Shown here: in pieces, positions 43,413 to 52,097 of the stretch
How positions within the stretch are numbered: the stretch's first letter is position 1
Layout: the number at the start of each line of letters is the position of its first letter
Notes under the pieces: model-generated
What the model saw: the letters and a program-made list of their open reading frames with translations, nothing else
Database searches by the model: none
Told to the model about the DNA's origin: nothing
Made by a program: the position numbers and the translations under genes
NCBI RefSeq assembly: GCF_000409775.1
Contig: NZ_KE332388.1
Coordinates: 428,481 to 492,480 of the forward strand
Origin: Litchfieldella anticariensis FP35 = DSM 16096
GTDB taxonomy: Bacteria; Pseudomonadota; Gammaproteobacteria; Pseudomonadales; Halomonadaceae
Direction of reading: 5' to 3'
DNA: 64,000 nucleotides

Positions 43413-43901
43413 CTATTGCGGCGTTGGGTAAGCGGTATATACAATCCATCGTTTACCAGCACCATTCTGCATTACCCGAAATACATACGTTACATGATTC
43501 GTTTGTATTTCATTTCCATTCGTACACCTGTCTTGTGCATCAGCCGCCGTACACTGATAAGAAAAATATTGACGAGGCAGAGTCCTTGCCGCCTCACTCC
43601 CTATAGGGGCATTGGGATTACACTGTAATCCAGGCTCTTGATTTTCTAGTGCTGAATACGCATCTTCCCAATCATGACTATCTCTAAAAATTGTCTTTCC
43701 ATTTTGCGTGAATCCGTTCGGCGGTGATTGGCCCAGAACATGTGCGTTTAGGTGTCCGCCGTAGTCATTGTTATGAGTTACAAAGTGAGAAATCTGCACA
43801 CTCATCATGCTAGTGCACTCTTCAGCAGTAGCCTGCGCCGAAAAAAAGAAAAGACAGACCGGCACTAACAAACGAGACAGTTTTATAAAATTCGTTTTCA
43901 T
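43413..43901 (-). CDS. Small exported protein of unknown function
   Basis: 162 residues from the ATG at 43901; the frame upstream of it is not family-like. The signal peptide is residues 1-26 (LSRLLVPVCLFFFSAQATAEE). The mature part holds four Cys residues and His-rich blocks SHFVTHNNDYGGHLNAHVLG and FRDSHDWEDAYSAL. The GGH-N-HV-G then S/D-F-A pattern is faintly like RNase A-type toxin domains, but this is weak. Unrecognised. Confidence 0.6.
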   Translation of the reverse strand: MKTNFIKLSRLLVPVCLFFFSAQATAEECTSMMSVQISHFVTHNNDYGGHLNAHVLGQSPPNGFTQNGKTIFRDSHDWEDAYSALENQEPGLQCNPNAPIGSEAARTLPRQYFSYQCTAADAQDRCTNGNEIQTNHVTYVFRVMQNGAGKRWIVYTAYPTPQ

Positions 43902-44065
43902 GATTTTTCCAGTTGAATGTTGGCCTGGGAACACGCTACCGCCGGGCAGTTGCACATGGCGCCGCCACCCTGACCGCTGCGGAATGCCAACGTCGCCATA
44001 TGGCGACGTCACAACCCCGCATGGAAACTTCCAGTAACATTCAGCCTACTAAAGATTCCTTCAAC

Positions 44066-44113
44066 TTGCGTAATCGAATACTAAGGAAAAAGTCGTAGAG
44101 ATTTGGTGTCCTG
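44066..44113. repeat. Dispersed repeat, right-part copy
   Basis: CTTGCGTAATCGAA and AGGAAAAAGTCGTAG here match 50039-50085 at similar spacing. It probably marks the end of a lost element. Confidence 0.55.
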
Positions 44114-44175
44114 CGGCGAATGGCGACGCATCGTGGTATAAGGTGCGTTTTTCGACACACAAGGAAGCACATACC

Positions 44176-44496
44176 GTGAGGAAGCTCCTCTCCCTGATCA
44201 TGATCGTCGGACTCGCCTATGGCGGTCTCTACTTCTACTACGGCGTGACCGTCAAGCAACTGGTCGAAGAGCGGGTCACCGATTTCGGATTCGGCGCGCT
44301 GGAAGTGAAAAGCATTGATTACGGCCCGATGGCGCCCCTGAGCACCAGCTCACTGGTCTCCGCCGACGTGATTTACGGCGGCGCGGAAGCGATCCTCGAT
44401 ATCCGCGTTCATGGCCACCCGCTGTTCTCCGACGAAGTACGCCTCGAACTAAGCGGCCTGCAGGCGTTGCGGTTGAAGTTTGGGTCGGGGAACTAA
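44176..44496 (+). CDS. Small membrane-anchored hypothetical protein
   Basis: 106 residues from a GTG at 44176 (AAGGA upstream). An N-terminal membrane segment (residues 3-19, LLSLIMIVGLAYGGLYFYY) is followed by a beta-rich periplasmic-type domain (VKSIDYGPMAPLSTSS, ILDIRVHGHPLFSDEVRLEL). It resembles small AsmA-like or DUF945-like pieces but cannot be assigned. The 190 bp after it contain nothing recognisable. Confidence 0.55.
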   Translation: MRKLLSLIMIVGLAYGGLYFYYGVTVKQLVEERVTDFGFGALEVKSIDYGPMAPLSTSSLVSADVIYGGAEAILDIRVHGHPLFSDEVRLELSGLQALRLKFGSGN

Positions 44497-44687
44497 GCCC
44501 TAGGACCATCTCGTCTATGCGTTGGAAGCCCGGGCGCGGCTGCGTCCTGGCTCATCGAGGTATCGCTGAGGTTGGGCGGACGCACCATCGAAAAGCCAAA
44601 AACGTCGGAATGGAACGAGAGCTTTAACACTAGTAGTAATGGGCACCGACGGGGCGCAACGTAGTTGGCGTCGCGTTGATCCCCTGG

Positions 44688-44980
44688 TCAAGCTGCTTCG
44701 AAATCCAGGGGATGAATACCGTCCAGATTGACAGTGCTACGAGCTACCCAGAGATCATACATATCTTGCATCGCCAACCAGCTTTCAGGGCTGCGCCCGA
44801 GAACCTTTGACAGCCGCAAAGACATTTCCGGACTAATGCCACTATCCCCTTTCAGAAGCCGGGCAGAGTGGAAGGTGACCCCCCCAAGCTGGACGCAAGC
44901 TGACGTGCACTGATACCGAAAGGCTCGAGATACACGTTCCGGATGAACTCACCAGGATGTGGCGGATTATGCATAGTCAT
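44688..44980 (-). pseudogene. higA: higA antitoxin pseudogene (duplicate)
   Basis: Nearly identical to the intact higA at 48047-48340, but one base is missing near 44870 (where the intact copy reads CCGGGACAGGG this has CCGGGCAGAG), shifting the frame in the helix-turn-helix region. The stop codon also differs (TGA for TAA). Confidence 0.85.
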
Positions 44981-45048
44981 CAGTGATAATCCTGATAATC
45001 AAGTACATAGCCGTTACCATCCCGAAATTCGAACGTCATGCACCAATG
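44981..45048 (-). pseudogene. higB: higB toxin remnant (duplicate)
   Basis: Only the 3' end of higB remains, matching 48340-48399, then jumping to sequence that in the intact copy lies at the start codon (48615 on). The 219-bp deletion has its ends in similar TCAT-CCAAT stretches, suggesting slippage or microhomology recombination. Confidence 0.8.
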
Positions 45049-45132
45049 GCAGTGCGTTGCGCATCAAGCAACAATAACAGTGATTAGACTGCACGCTCCA
45101 TCACTGGAGGTGCCGAATGGCTCGGACACCGT

Positions 45133-45215
45133 CAAGGCGTTGGTCTACAGCCTGAAACGCTAGGCTGCCCTGACGCTAGTACCTGGATGACGGGACGCTG
45201 TCGATCGACAATCAA
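45133..45215 (+). mobile_element. IS66-family transposase remnant, copy 1
   Basis: KALVYSLKR followed by a stop, then out-of-frame GTLSIDNQ, matches the C-terminal block of IS66 TnpC (LKRW...DGxLPIDNN). It is part of the duplicated segment shared with 47994-48842. Confidence 0.6.
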
Positions 45216-45243
45216 TCACAGTGGCAACGTGAGGTGATAGCGA

Positions 45244-46533
45244 TTACCGAGGCTTCCGCGAACGCCAATAGCGGGCAATAGTGGGCTTTACGCTGACCCC
45301 GTGAACCAGGATCGATAAGGCAACTACCACCAGCGTCAGGTGTATTAATTCCAGTGCAATTCCCTCTGGCAGCCCGTGTTGGATGGCATACATCAGATAG
45401 TACAGCGAGCCAATACCACGGACGCCAAACCAGCCCACGAGGTGGCGCATACGCATGGGCGCCCTGCTTCCCAGCAGGCCGAGGTGCACGCTGATGGGGC
45501 GTGCGACAAAAAACAGAAACGCGGCGAAGCCAACGGCTCGCCAACTCCAGGAATCCCAGAAGAGCGAACCGCCGATCAGTAGAACCAGCACGATTTCTGC
45601 CAGCCGTTCGAGGTGCTCGTTGAATACCAGGGAGCTTTCGCTCACGTGCACGTGCGCTATGGCTTGCGGTTCACCTTCCGGGGGTGTCTCGACAGGTACC
45701 GAGTAGTCTTGTTTGAGGCCGGCCAACTTCAATTCGGTGTGGCGCAAAGCCACCGCGGCACTGAACACGGCCAAAAAGCCCCAGGCATCCACTAACAAGC
45801 TGACTCCATAGGCGAACGCGATCAGCCCCAGGCCGAGAAAGCTTTCCAGAAAGGCAGTGCCCACGAAGGTAGTGCGTATCTTGTTTACCAGCCAACCGAC
45901 GCCACAGCCCGCCAAAATACCGATGCCGATACCTGCACCGCTTGCCCAGAACACATCCACTGCCAGCCAGCGCCAACCGGCGTCACCAAGATCGTGCAGA
46001 CCCAGCAGGCCCAAGCCGAGCATCACGAACGGGAAGGCGCTGCCGTCGTTCATTCCGGCCTCGCAGGTCAATGCAAAACGTAGTTCGTCAGTATCATCGG
46101 CATGACGAACCTGGACCTCGGTCGCCAGTACAGGGTCAGTCGGCGCGACCACGGCACCTAGCAACACGGCAGCCCCAAGGGGCAAAGCGAGCCAGTAGTA
46201 GCCGAACAGCGCCACTAATCCGACGGTCAGCGCCATCGAAACAACCGCCAGTTGCAGGGGATTGCGCCATCGCTTGAAGGTCACCGGCGCTGGCATTTTC
46301 ACGCCGGCGCAATACAACGAAATAAGCACGGCGACCTCGGTCAGCAGCTCCAATATAGCCGACTCTTTCAGCGCATTGAAATGAAACAAGTCAAAGCCCA
46401 TGGGTCCAAAAATGAATCCGATGAGCAGATACACAATGGCAGAGGTAGCGGGCACTCTTGCGAAATAGGAGAAGGTAAAGCCCACTACCAGTAGCAGCGT
46501 TCCAATCAATATGAACCAAGTAGCGGTTGTCAT
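45244..46533 (-). CDS. CPA1-family Na+/H+ antiporter (NhaP-like)
   Basis: 429 residues with 12-13 membrane segments. The ion-binding motifs are GAVVAPTDPVLATEVQV (helix 5) and FALTCEAGMNDGSAFPFVML (helix 6, with the ND pair of electroneutral CPA1 antiporters), then FGVRGIGSLYYLMYAIQHG near the C-terminus. Exports Na+ or K+ for protons, fitting a halotolerant host. No TrkA-C tail. Confidence 0.9.
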   Translation of the reverse strand: MTTATWFILIGTLLLVVGFTFSYFARVPATSAIVYLLIGFIFGPMGFDLFHFNALKESAILELLTEVAVLISLYCAGVKMPAPVTFKRWRNPLQLAVVSMALTVGLVALFGYYWLALPLGAAVLLGAVVAPTDPVLATEVQVRHADDTDELRFALTCEAGMNDGSAFPFVMLGLGLLGLHDLGDAGWRWLAVDVFWASGAGIGIGILAGCGVGWLVNKIRTTFVGTAFLESFLGLGLIAFAYGVSLLVDAWGFLAVFSAAVALRHTELKLAGLKQDYSVPVETPPEGEPQAIAHVHVSESSLVFNEHLERLAEIVLVLLIGGSLFWDSWSWRAVGFAAFLFFVARPISVHLGLLGSRAPMRMRHLVGWFGVRGIGSLYYLMYAIQHGLPEGIALELIHLTLVVVALSILVHGVSVKPTIARYWRSRKPR

Positions 46534-46678
46534 AGATTTCCCAGTAGGCGTGCGTTCATTCGCAAGATCACAGCCAACCGCACGCGACCCGAAAGGATCG
46601 GACCAGCGTAATCGCGCCCGTTCGTGAACTCACCTCAACCAGCTAGCCTCGAATCCCCTCCCTCAGATACCCAGGGCA

Positions 46679-47644
46679 TCAACGCCCCTGCGCCCCCCGG
46701 CGCAGCCAGTCATGCACGAAGGCGAGCTTACGACGCGCGGCGTCCGACAGCACGAAGGGGTAGAGATCCGACAACCCCATGGAGCGGTTGACATGATTGA
46801 CCCCCACGGTGAGGGAGGCCGCGACATGGATCAGGCGCTCGGCATCGGGTTCCGAATACGGGTCCCAACCCGGACTCGGCAGCTCAGGCGAAGACAGGCC
46901 CGCCGCGACGAAGCTGTCGGTAATATCGGTCAGGTGCAGCAGATGCGTGGCGGTCTCGGCCCAGTCCTCATGCGGATGCGCGGAGGCGTAGGTGGTCAGG
47001 AAGCGCTGCCTCCAATCGGGTGGAGGGCCGTCATGGTAGTGGCGCTGGAGCGCGGTGGGGTAATCCGCGCGTTCGTCGCCGAACATGGCGCGGAAGGCGT
47101 CGAGGAAATCGTCGCGCAGGCTTAGCCGCCACCACAGCATATGCGATATCTCGTGGCGCATATGACCGATCATGGTGCGGTAGGGCTCGTCCAGCGCTTG
47201 GCGGCGAGTTGCGCGCAGGACTGGATCCGCCTCAGCCACGCTGATCGTCACCACACCCGCGACATGCCCCATGAGCACAGGCGTCGGGCCCTCGGCGAGC
47301 AGGTGGAAAACGGGGGGCGCGCCCGGATCCTCCGGCCGGAACCAGTGCCAGCGGCCGAGATTGTCAAGCGCCCAGCGCTTGGCGGCTTCGGTCTGCGCCC
47401 AGTTGGGGATGGCACCGGGTATGGCGGGGTCTGGGGCCAGCGCCGTCATGGCGCAGGATCGACAGAAGGCGCCCTGTGCAGGAGCAATCCAGTTGCAACC
47501 GATGACCTCCCGGTTGGCGCAGAAAGGCGGCATAGGCAGGAAGGCCCGCGCCTGCGGGTCGTAAGCAACGGGGGTACCGTCGGCGGTAGCGAGGTTGTCG
47601 AACCAAAGCGAACCGGAACCGACTGGGTTGGCAAAAACGCGCAT
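46679..47644 (-). CDS. Putative zinc-binding metallopeptidase (Peptidase_Mx/DUF-type)
   Basis: 321 residues. Two Cys residues of an N-terminal zinc ribbon are in FCANREVIGCNW and two in FCRSCAM (residues ~42-67). The peptidase site is GHMRHEISHMLWW (HEISH, residues ~160-172), with a downstream Glu in HPHEDWAETATHLLHL. No signal peptide. The gene is markedly GC-rich, richer than its neighbours, suggesting transfer from another proteobacterium. Role unknown. Confidence 0.85.
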   Translation of the reverse strand: MRVFANPVGSGSLWFDNLATADGTPVAYDPQARAFLPMPPFCANREVIGCNWIAPAQGAFCRSCAMTALAPDPAIPGAIPNWAQTEAAKRWALDNLGRWHWFRPEDPGAPPVFHLLAEGPTPVLMGHVAGVVTISVAEADPVLRATRRQALDEPYRTMIGHMRHEISHMLWWRLSLRDDFLDAFRAMFGDERADYPTALQRHYHDGPPPDWRQRFLTTYASAHPHEDWAETATHLLHLTDITDSFVAAGLSSPELPSPGWDPYSEPDAERLIHVAASLTVGVNHVNRSMGLSDLYPFVLSDAARRKLAFVHDWLRRGAQGR

Positions 47645-47729
47645 ACCGTAGGGACTCCGGTAAAACGACAGGGCACAAGGCCCGAAACGTCACAAATTCA
47701 TACTTCGCTTCTCCCAGACGTGTGTCAAT

Positions 47730-47838
47730 TCATTTGGAGCGCTGCCGGGTATTCTCCCTGGCCGAAAGCCTGGGCGGGATGGAAAACCTGATCGCCGACC
47801 TGGACCAGGCATGGCAGACCGATAGCAAGGTTGGCTGA
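47730..47838 (+). pseudogene. Internally deleted C-terminus of a Cys/Met-metabolism PLP enzyme
   Basis: The frame reads CRVFSLAESLGG, the conserved block of cystathionine gamma-synthase/lyase, joined directly to MENLIADLDQAW, the normal last helix, and a stop. In full enzymes about 50 residues separate these blocks. The upstream part of the gene is gone. Confidence 0.6.
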
Positions 47839-47887
47839 CACACAGCATAGGGGATGAGTCAGGAACGAAGTCCCTGGAGGAGCGGCT

Positions 47888-47990
47888 TTAGCTTCGATTG
47901 ATAGGTTGGAATGGCGATGATGGCAGGTTATCTCAGGTGGGCGAAAGGACATACAAGCCACTCAAGAAATCGGTGATAGACATAGTGGTA
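47888..47990. repeat. Dispersed repeat, left-part copy
   Basis: About 100 bp similar (roughly three-quarters of bases) to 49890-49995, including CGATTGATAGGT, GGAATGGCGATGA and CAGGTTATCTC. Non-coding. Confidence 0.6.
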
Positions 47991-48046
47991 ATAGACGCCA
48001 ACGGAGCGCAACGTAGTTGGCGTCGCGTTGATCCCCGATCCCCTGG

Positions 48047-48340
48047 TTAAGCTGCTTCGAAATCCAGGGGATGAATACCGTCCAGATTGACAGTGCTACG
48101 AGCCACCCAGAGATCATACATATCTTGCATCGCCAACCAGCTTTCAGGGCTGCGCCCGAGAACCTTTGACAGCCGCAAAGACATTTCCGGACTAATGCCA
48201 CTATCCCCTTTCAAAAGCCGGGACAGGGTGGAAGGTGAAACCCCCAAACTGGACGCAAGCTGACGTGCACTGATACCGAAAGGCTCGAGATACACGTTCC
48301 GGATGAACTCACCAGGATGTGGCGGATTATGCATAGTCAT
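48047..48340 (-). CDS. higA: HigA-family antitoxin
   Basis: 97 residues. The HigA signature HPGEFIRNVYLEPFGISARQ precedes the XRE helix-turn-helix (LASSLGVSPSTLSRLLKG, residues ~28-46) and a helical tail. It overlaps the toxin stop by one base. It would neutralise HigB and repress the operon. Intact, unlike the copy at 44.7 kb. Confidence 0.93.
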   Translation of the reverse strand: MTMHNPPHPGEFIRNVYLEPFGISARQLASSLGVSPSTLSRLLKGDSGISPEMSLRLSKVLGRSPESWLAMQDMYDLWVARSTVNLDGIHPLDFEAA

Positions 48341-48618
48341 CAGTGATAATCCTCATAATCAAGCACATAGGCGTTACCGTCCCGAAATTCGAACGTCATA
48401 CGCCAATTACCATTGACCCAAATCGAGTACCGTCCTTTATCCTTGCCTTTAAGTGGGTGAAGACGGAAACCTGGAATATCCATGTCCTCTACTGACGTGG
48501 CGGTATCAAGAGCGACAAGCTGCATACGCAACTTCTTGGCATGATCAGCCTGTATCCCCGCTGTGCTACCAGTCGAATAGAACCGTTTCAGTCCCTTGTG
48601 ACGGAATGATTTAATCAT
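48340..48618 (-). CDS. higB: HigB-family toxin (ribosome-dependent mRNA interferase type)
   Basis: 92 residues. MIKSFRHKGLKRFY at the N-terminus, a KLRMQLVALDTATSVEDM middle, then FRLHPLKGKDKGRYSIWVNG and NWRMTFEFRDGNAYVLDYED match the HigB/RelE fold with its basic active-site residues. Toxin-first order is typical of hig. The pair lies in a duplicated, IS-rich segment. Confidence 0.93.
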   Translation of the reverse strand: MIKSFRHKGLKRFYSTGSTAGIQADHAKKLRMQLVALDTATSVEDMDIPGFRLHPLKGKDKGRYSIWVNGNWRMTFEFRDGNAYVLDYEDYH

Positions 48619-48758
48619 GAGCCAATGGTAGCACGTTGCGCATCGCGCAACAATAACAGTGATTAGACCGCACGCTCCATCACTGGATGAACGTGCCGGC
48701 GCTGCATGACTGAATGCTGGCCCACCGGCAGAAGGCGCCGAATGGCTTGGACACCGCC

Positions 48759-48845
48759 AAGGCGTTGGTCTACAGCCTGAAACGCTGGGCGGCCCTGACG
48801 CTGGTATCTGGATGACGGGACGCTGCCGATCGACAACAACCAGGT
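48759..48845 (+). mobile_element. IS66-family transposase remnant, copy 2
   Basis: KALVYSLKRWAALTL, then after a frameshift DDGTLPIDNNQV, match the end of IS66 TnpC. The sequence then runs straight into the chemoreceptor remnant, marking a recombination junction near 48845. Confidence 0.65.
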
Positions 48846-49919
48846 CGCGGTGGATCGCCTCCAGACCATCCTGCGCCAGGAAGATGCCGCTGCCTTGGAG
48901 GGCTTCATCGTCAATGAGCTTTACCAGCGCATCGATCCGGTCTCCGAGGCCTGCGGTCGACTGATGGAGGTGCAGCTCGACGTGGCCGAGGCTGAGTATC
49001 TTCTCGGTACACAGGAGTATGCCCGGATGCGGGTGGCCTTCATCGTCATCATGGCCGTCGCTCTCATCTTCGGTATCCTGCTGCCCTGGAACAGACCGCC
49101 TCGAGCATGGAAGAGCTGACCGCCACCGTAAAGCAGAATGCCGACAATGCCCGTCAGGCTAGCCGCCTGGCTCAGGATGCCTCCTCCACCGCCGAGCGCG
49201 GCGGTGAGGTAGTGGAGCGCGTGGTCAAGACCATGCACGGCATCGCCGACAGTTCGCTGCAGGTGGCCGATATCACCGGGCTGATCGATTCGATCGCCTT
49301 CCAGACCAATATCCTGGCACTCAACGCCTCGGTGGAGGCCGCCCGGGCCGGTGAGCAGGGTCGGGGCTTCGCCGTGGTGGCCGGGGAGGTGCGCAGCCTG
49401 GCCAGCCGCAGTGCCGATGCCGCCCGCGAGATCAAGGCGCTGATCGAAGGTTCGGTGGCGCAGGTGCAGGAGGGTTCCACCCTGGTGGAAGAGGCCGGCG
49501 ACACCATGCAGGAGGTGGTGGCCGCCATCCGCCGCGTCACCGATATCATGGACGAGATCCCCGCCGCCTCCGAGGAACAGAGCCAGGGTATCGAGCAGGT
49601 CTCTCTGGCAGTCGGCCAGATGGATCAGGTGACCCAGCAGAATGCTGCCCTGGTGGAAGAGGTCTCGGCAGCCGCGACCTCCCTGGAGCAGCAGGCCAGC
49701 CGCCTGGAGCAGGCCGTAGCGGTCTTCACGCTGGCCGCCCGTCCTGGCAGTGCCTCGGGACTGCCCGCCTGGCTGGATAGCGCCACCGCAGCCCAGTCGG
49801 TGACTGTAGCGGCCGCTGATCAGCAAGCCGCTGACGAACCCCAGCTCCACCAGGGTGAAGAGCAGACCGTAGCGGTTGGAGCTGCTGTAGCTGCGATTGA
49901 TAGGTGGGAATGGCGATGA
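48846..49919 (+). pseudogene. Methyl-accepting chemotaxis protein, truncated and internally deleted
   Basis: The first part (to ~49090) is the end of a four-helix-bundle sensor domain with the second membrane segment ([18 protein letters not shown]). It joins abruptly, in another frame, to [20 protein letters not shown], the start of the signalling coiled coil, which continues with [20 protein letters not shown] and [20 protein letters not shown], the conserved hairpin tip. The HAMP domain is missing, as is the N-terminal membrane helix. The 3' end runs into the dispersed repeat at 49890. Confidence 0.85.
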
Positions 49920-50085
49920 GTGACAGGTTATCTCTGGCGACCGAGAAGGGACATAGAAGCTGATCAAGAAACCGCTGGTAGGCATCGTTCACCTCCATAG
50001 CAGTTAGCGATGCGTGTCCGCTCAAGTAGGGGAAGTCCACTGCGTAATCGAAACTTGAGGAAAAAGTCGTAGGGGTTTAGTGCGG
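49890..50085. repeat. Dispersed repeat, longest copy
   Basis: This ~196-bp stretch contains in series segments similar to three separate places: 47888-47990 (left), 38357-38411 (middle) and 44066-44113 (right). It is likely the best-preserved end of an ancestral mobile element. It separates the accessory hotspot from the cob cluster. Confidence 0.5.
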
Positions 50086-50095
50086 AACGAGCCTT

Positions 50096-50908
50096 TCAGA
50101 GCGGCTTCCGGGCGAGCAAGTAGATGTCCATGATCCAGCCATGCTGCTCGCGCAGGGCGGCACGACGCTCGATGATCGTCTGGGCCACGTCAGCCAACCA
50201 GCCGTCGAGCAGGCATTGCTTGTCCATGCCCAGGTAGGCGCCCCACCAGATGTAGATGCCTTCGGGAGGCAGCGCCTCGAAGGCGCCTCCGCTGTCGAGC
50301 ATTACCGCGACGCTGGCGGTATCGCCGGGCCAGCCACGCTCTCTTAGACGCCGCCCAGTGGTGATCTGGACCGGTTCGGCGAGCGCATTGAGGGGAATGC
50401 GGTGCTCGGCGGTCAGGACCTGCAGGCTGGTGATTCCCGGTACTATTTCTACCTGCAGCTCTACCTTCCGATCCACCTCAACCGCCTGCTCGGCGGGGCT
50501 TTTCATACTGCTTTTCATACAAGATCGGAGCCGCCTGGCGATGCGCAGGCTGCTGTCGTATAGCGAGGGGTCACCCCAGATCAGCATGCCGACTCGTCCG
50601 CCCTGCGGCAGATAGGTCTCCATGAGCCCAGCCCAGACACGCGCGATCGACTCATGCCAGTCGTCCACCGCGCCCAGGTAATCGGCGCGGGCATCGCGTT
50701 GGGGCAGGTCGAACTCCACGACCCGGGTGCGTGACGGATCGTCCAGGAGGTTTCGGCACAGCAGCCGGCGCAGGTCGACCAGGTCCGACTTGGCTTCCCC
50801 CTTGCGTGGCAACAGGATGAGGTCCGCCTCATTGAGCGCCCGCACGGCGGCCAGGGTGACATGGTCGGGATTGCCCGTACCGATGCCGATCAGCGAGAGC
50901 CGGATCAT
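50096..50908 (-). CDS. cobF: Precorrin-6A synthase (deacetylating)
   Basis: 270 residues. A tetrapyrrole methylase fold with the N-terminal SAM-site motif [20 protein letters not shown] and [38 protein letters not shown] and the C-terminal [13 protein letters not shown] are typical for CobF. It methylates C1 of precorrin-5 and releases acetate. CobF exists only in the oxygen-dependent pathway. Last gene of the minus-strand cluster; its start overlaps the cobM stop (ATGA). Confidence 0.95.
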   Translation of the reverse strand: MIRLSLIGIGTGNPDHVTLAAVRALNEADLILLPRKGEAKSDLVDLRRLLCRNLLDDPSRTRVVEFDLPQRDARADYLGAVDDWHESIARVWAGLMETYLPQGGRVGMLIWGDPSLYDSSLRIARRLRSCMKSSMKSPAEQAVEVDRKVELQVEIVPGITSLQVLTAEHRIPLNALAEPVQITTGRRLRERGWPGDTASVAVMLDSGGAFEALPPEGIYIWWGAYLGMDKQCLLDGWLADVAQTIIERRAALREQHGWIMDIYLLARKPL

Positions 50909-51723
50909 GCCTCGCCTCCCATGTCTTCAGAAGAGGTGCTGGGTGCGGTGCCGGCAAAGGGCGAGTCCGCCGACTGGGGCCGAAAGCGACGGTCATAACC
51001 GACCGCATACAGGCGGCTTTCCTGGAAATCCTCACTTTCCAGCACCGGTCCCACCAGGATCAGTGCCGTGCGCTGCATGGTGTCGTCGACCAGGGAGGCC
51101 ACCGTCGACAGACGCCCCCGGACCACCCGTTCATCGGGCCAACTGGCCCGCCAAACGATGGCGACCGGGCAATCGGCGCCGTAGAACGGCACCAGGTCTT
51201 CCACCACCTGGACCAGGTTATGGATAGAAAGATGAATCGCCAGGGTGGCGCCGGTTTTCGCGAAGTTGGCCAGGGTTTCGCCGCCCGGCATGGCGCTGGC
51301 ACGCCCCGGTGTCCGGGTCAGCACGACGGATTGCGCCACCCCCGGCAGCGTCAACTCCTGCCCCAGAGTGGCGGCGGCGGCTGCGAAGGACGGCACGCCC
51401 GGGGTAATGGCATAGGGCATGTCCAGCTCGCGCAGCCGGCGCAACTGTTCCCCCATGGCGGACCACACCGACAGGTCCCCGGAATGCAGTCGGGTCACGT
51501 CCAGGCCTGCGGCATGGGCGCGACGCATCTCGTCGATGATCTCATCCAGGGACAGGGGCGCGGTGTTGATGATCCGGGCGCCTTCCGGGCAATGCTCGAG
51601 TAGCTGTTCGGGCACCAGCGAACCCGCGTAGAGGCACACGGGACACGATGCGATGAGATCCCGCCCCCGCAATGTCAGGAGGTCCGGCGCACCGGGGCCG
51701 GCGCCGATGAAGTGTATCGTCAT
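50905..51723 (-). CDS. cobM: Precorrin-4 C11-methyltransferase
   Basis: 272 residues. Starts [40 protein letters not shown] and [19 protein letters not shown] are hallmark CobM/CbiF blocks, followed by [20 protein letters not shown]. It methylates C11 of precorrin-4 to give precorrin-5. Only two bases separate it from cobE. Confidence 0.95.
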   Translation of the reverse strand: MTIHFIGAGPGAPDLLTLRGRDLIASCPVCLYAGSLVPEQLLEHCPEGARIINTAPLSLDEIIDEMRRAHAAGLDVTRLHSGDLSVWSAMGEQLRRLRELDMPYAITPGVPSFAAAAATLGQELTLPGVAQSVVLTRTPGRASAMPGGETLANFAKTGATLAIHLSIHNLVQVVEDLVPFYGADCPVAIVWRASWPDERVVRGRLSTVASLVDDTMQRTALILVGPVLESEDFQESRLYAVGYDRRFRPQSADSPFAGTAPSTSSEDMGGEA

Positions 51724-51725
51724 GC

Positions 51726-52097
51726 TCAGTCTCCTCCGAGAGGGGCTCGCGCCACCGCCGCAGTGGCCAGTCGATCCGCCGAAATCAGCCGGGGCCCGAG
51801 CAATTCCGCACCGGGGCCTGCCGCCAGAAAGGCGACAGCCTCGGCGACGCTACCCGTTCCCCGGGCCTGCAAGCTGTGCCTGGAACGGGTGATGGTGGTG
51901 GCCGTGGGCAGGGCGGCGTCGGCCACGGGGATCACCGCGAGACCCCGCGCTTGGCCCAATGCTTCAACCAGCGGCCACATCGTCTGCGTCGCGGCCAGCC
52001 GGTCGACGGCACCGTGGTGTTTCTCGATCCGCTCCAGCGCATCAATCAGCGATGCCAGCAGCGCTTCTCGGCGGAAGCCGAAGCCCGCCACTATCAT
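51726..52097 (-). CDS. cobE: Cobalamin biosynthesis protein CobE (CbiG C-terminal type)
   Basis: 123 residues from the ATG at 52097; a longer open frame upstream only overlaps cob[21 protein letters not shown] opens the domain, with [20 protein letters not shown] and [20 protein letters not shown] as the conserved middle. CobE equals the C-terminal domain of CbiG; its step is not firmly established. Starts within the cobL stop. Confidence 0.85.
   Translation of the reverse strand: MIVAGFGFRREALLASLIDALERIEKHHGAVDRLAATQTMWPLVEALGQARGLAVIPVADAALPTATTITRSRHSLQARGTGSVAEAVAFLAAGPGAELLGPRLISADRLATAAVARAPLGGD

Noticed and set aside
48921..49985. 354-codon minus-strand frame opposite the chemoreceptor remnant
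   Set aside because: Gly/His/Asp-rich shadow of the coiled-coil coding sequence on the plus strand.
50041..50095. Possible cobalamin riboswitch near the cob cluster
   Set aside because: The position is downstream of the minus-strand genes and no B12-box-like sequence is visible; the operon's true 5' end is beyond the window.
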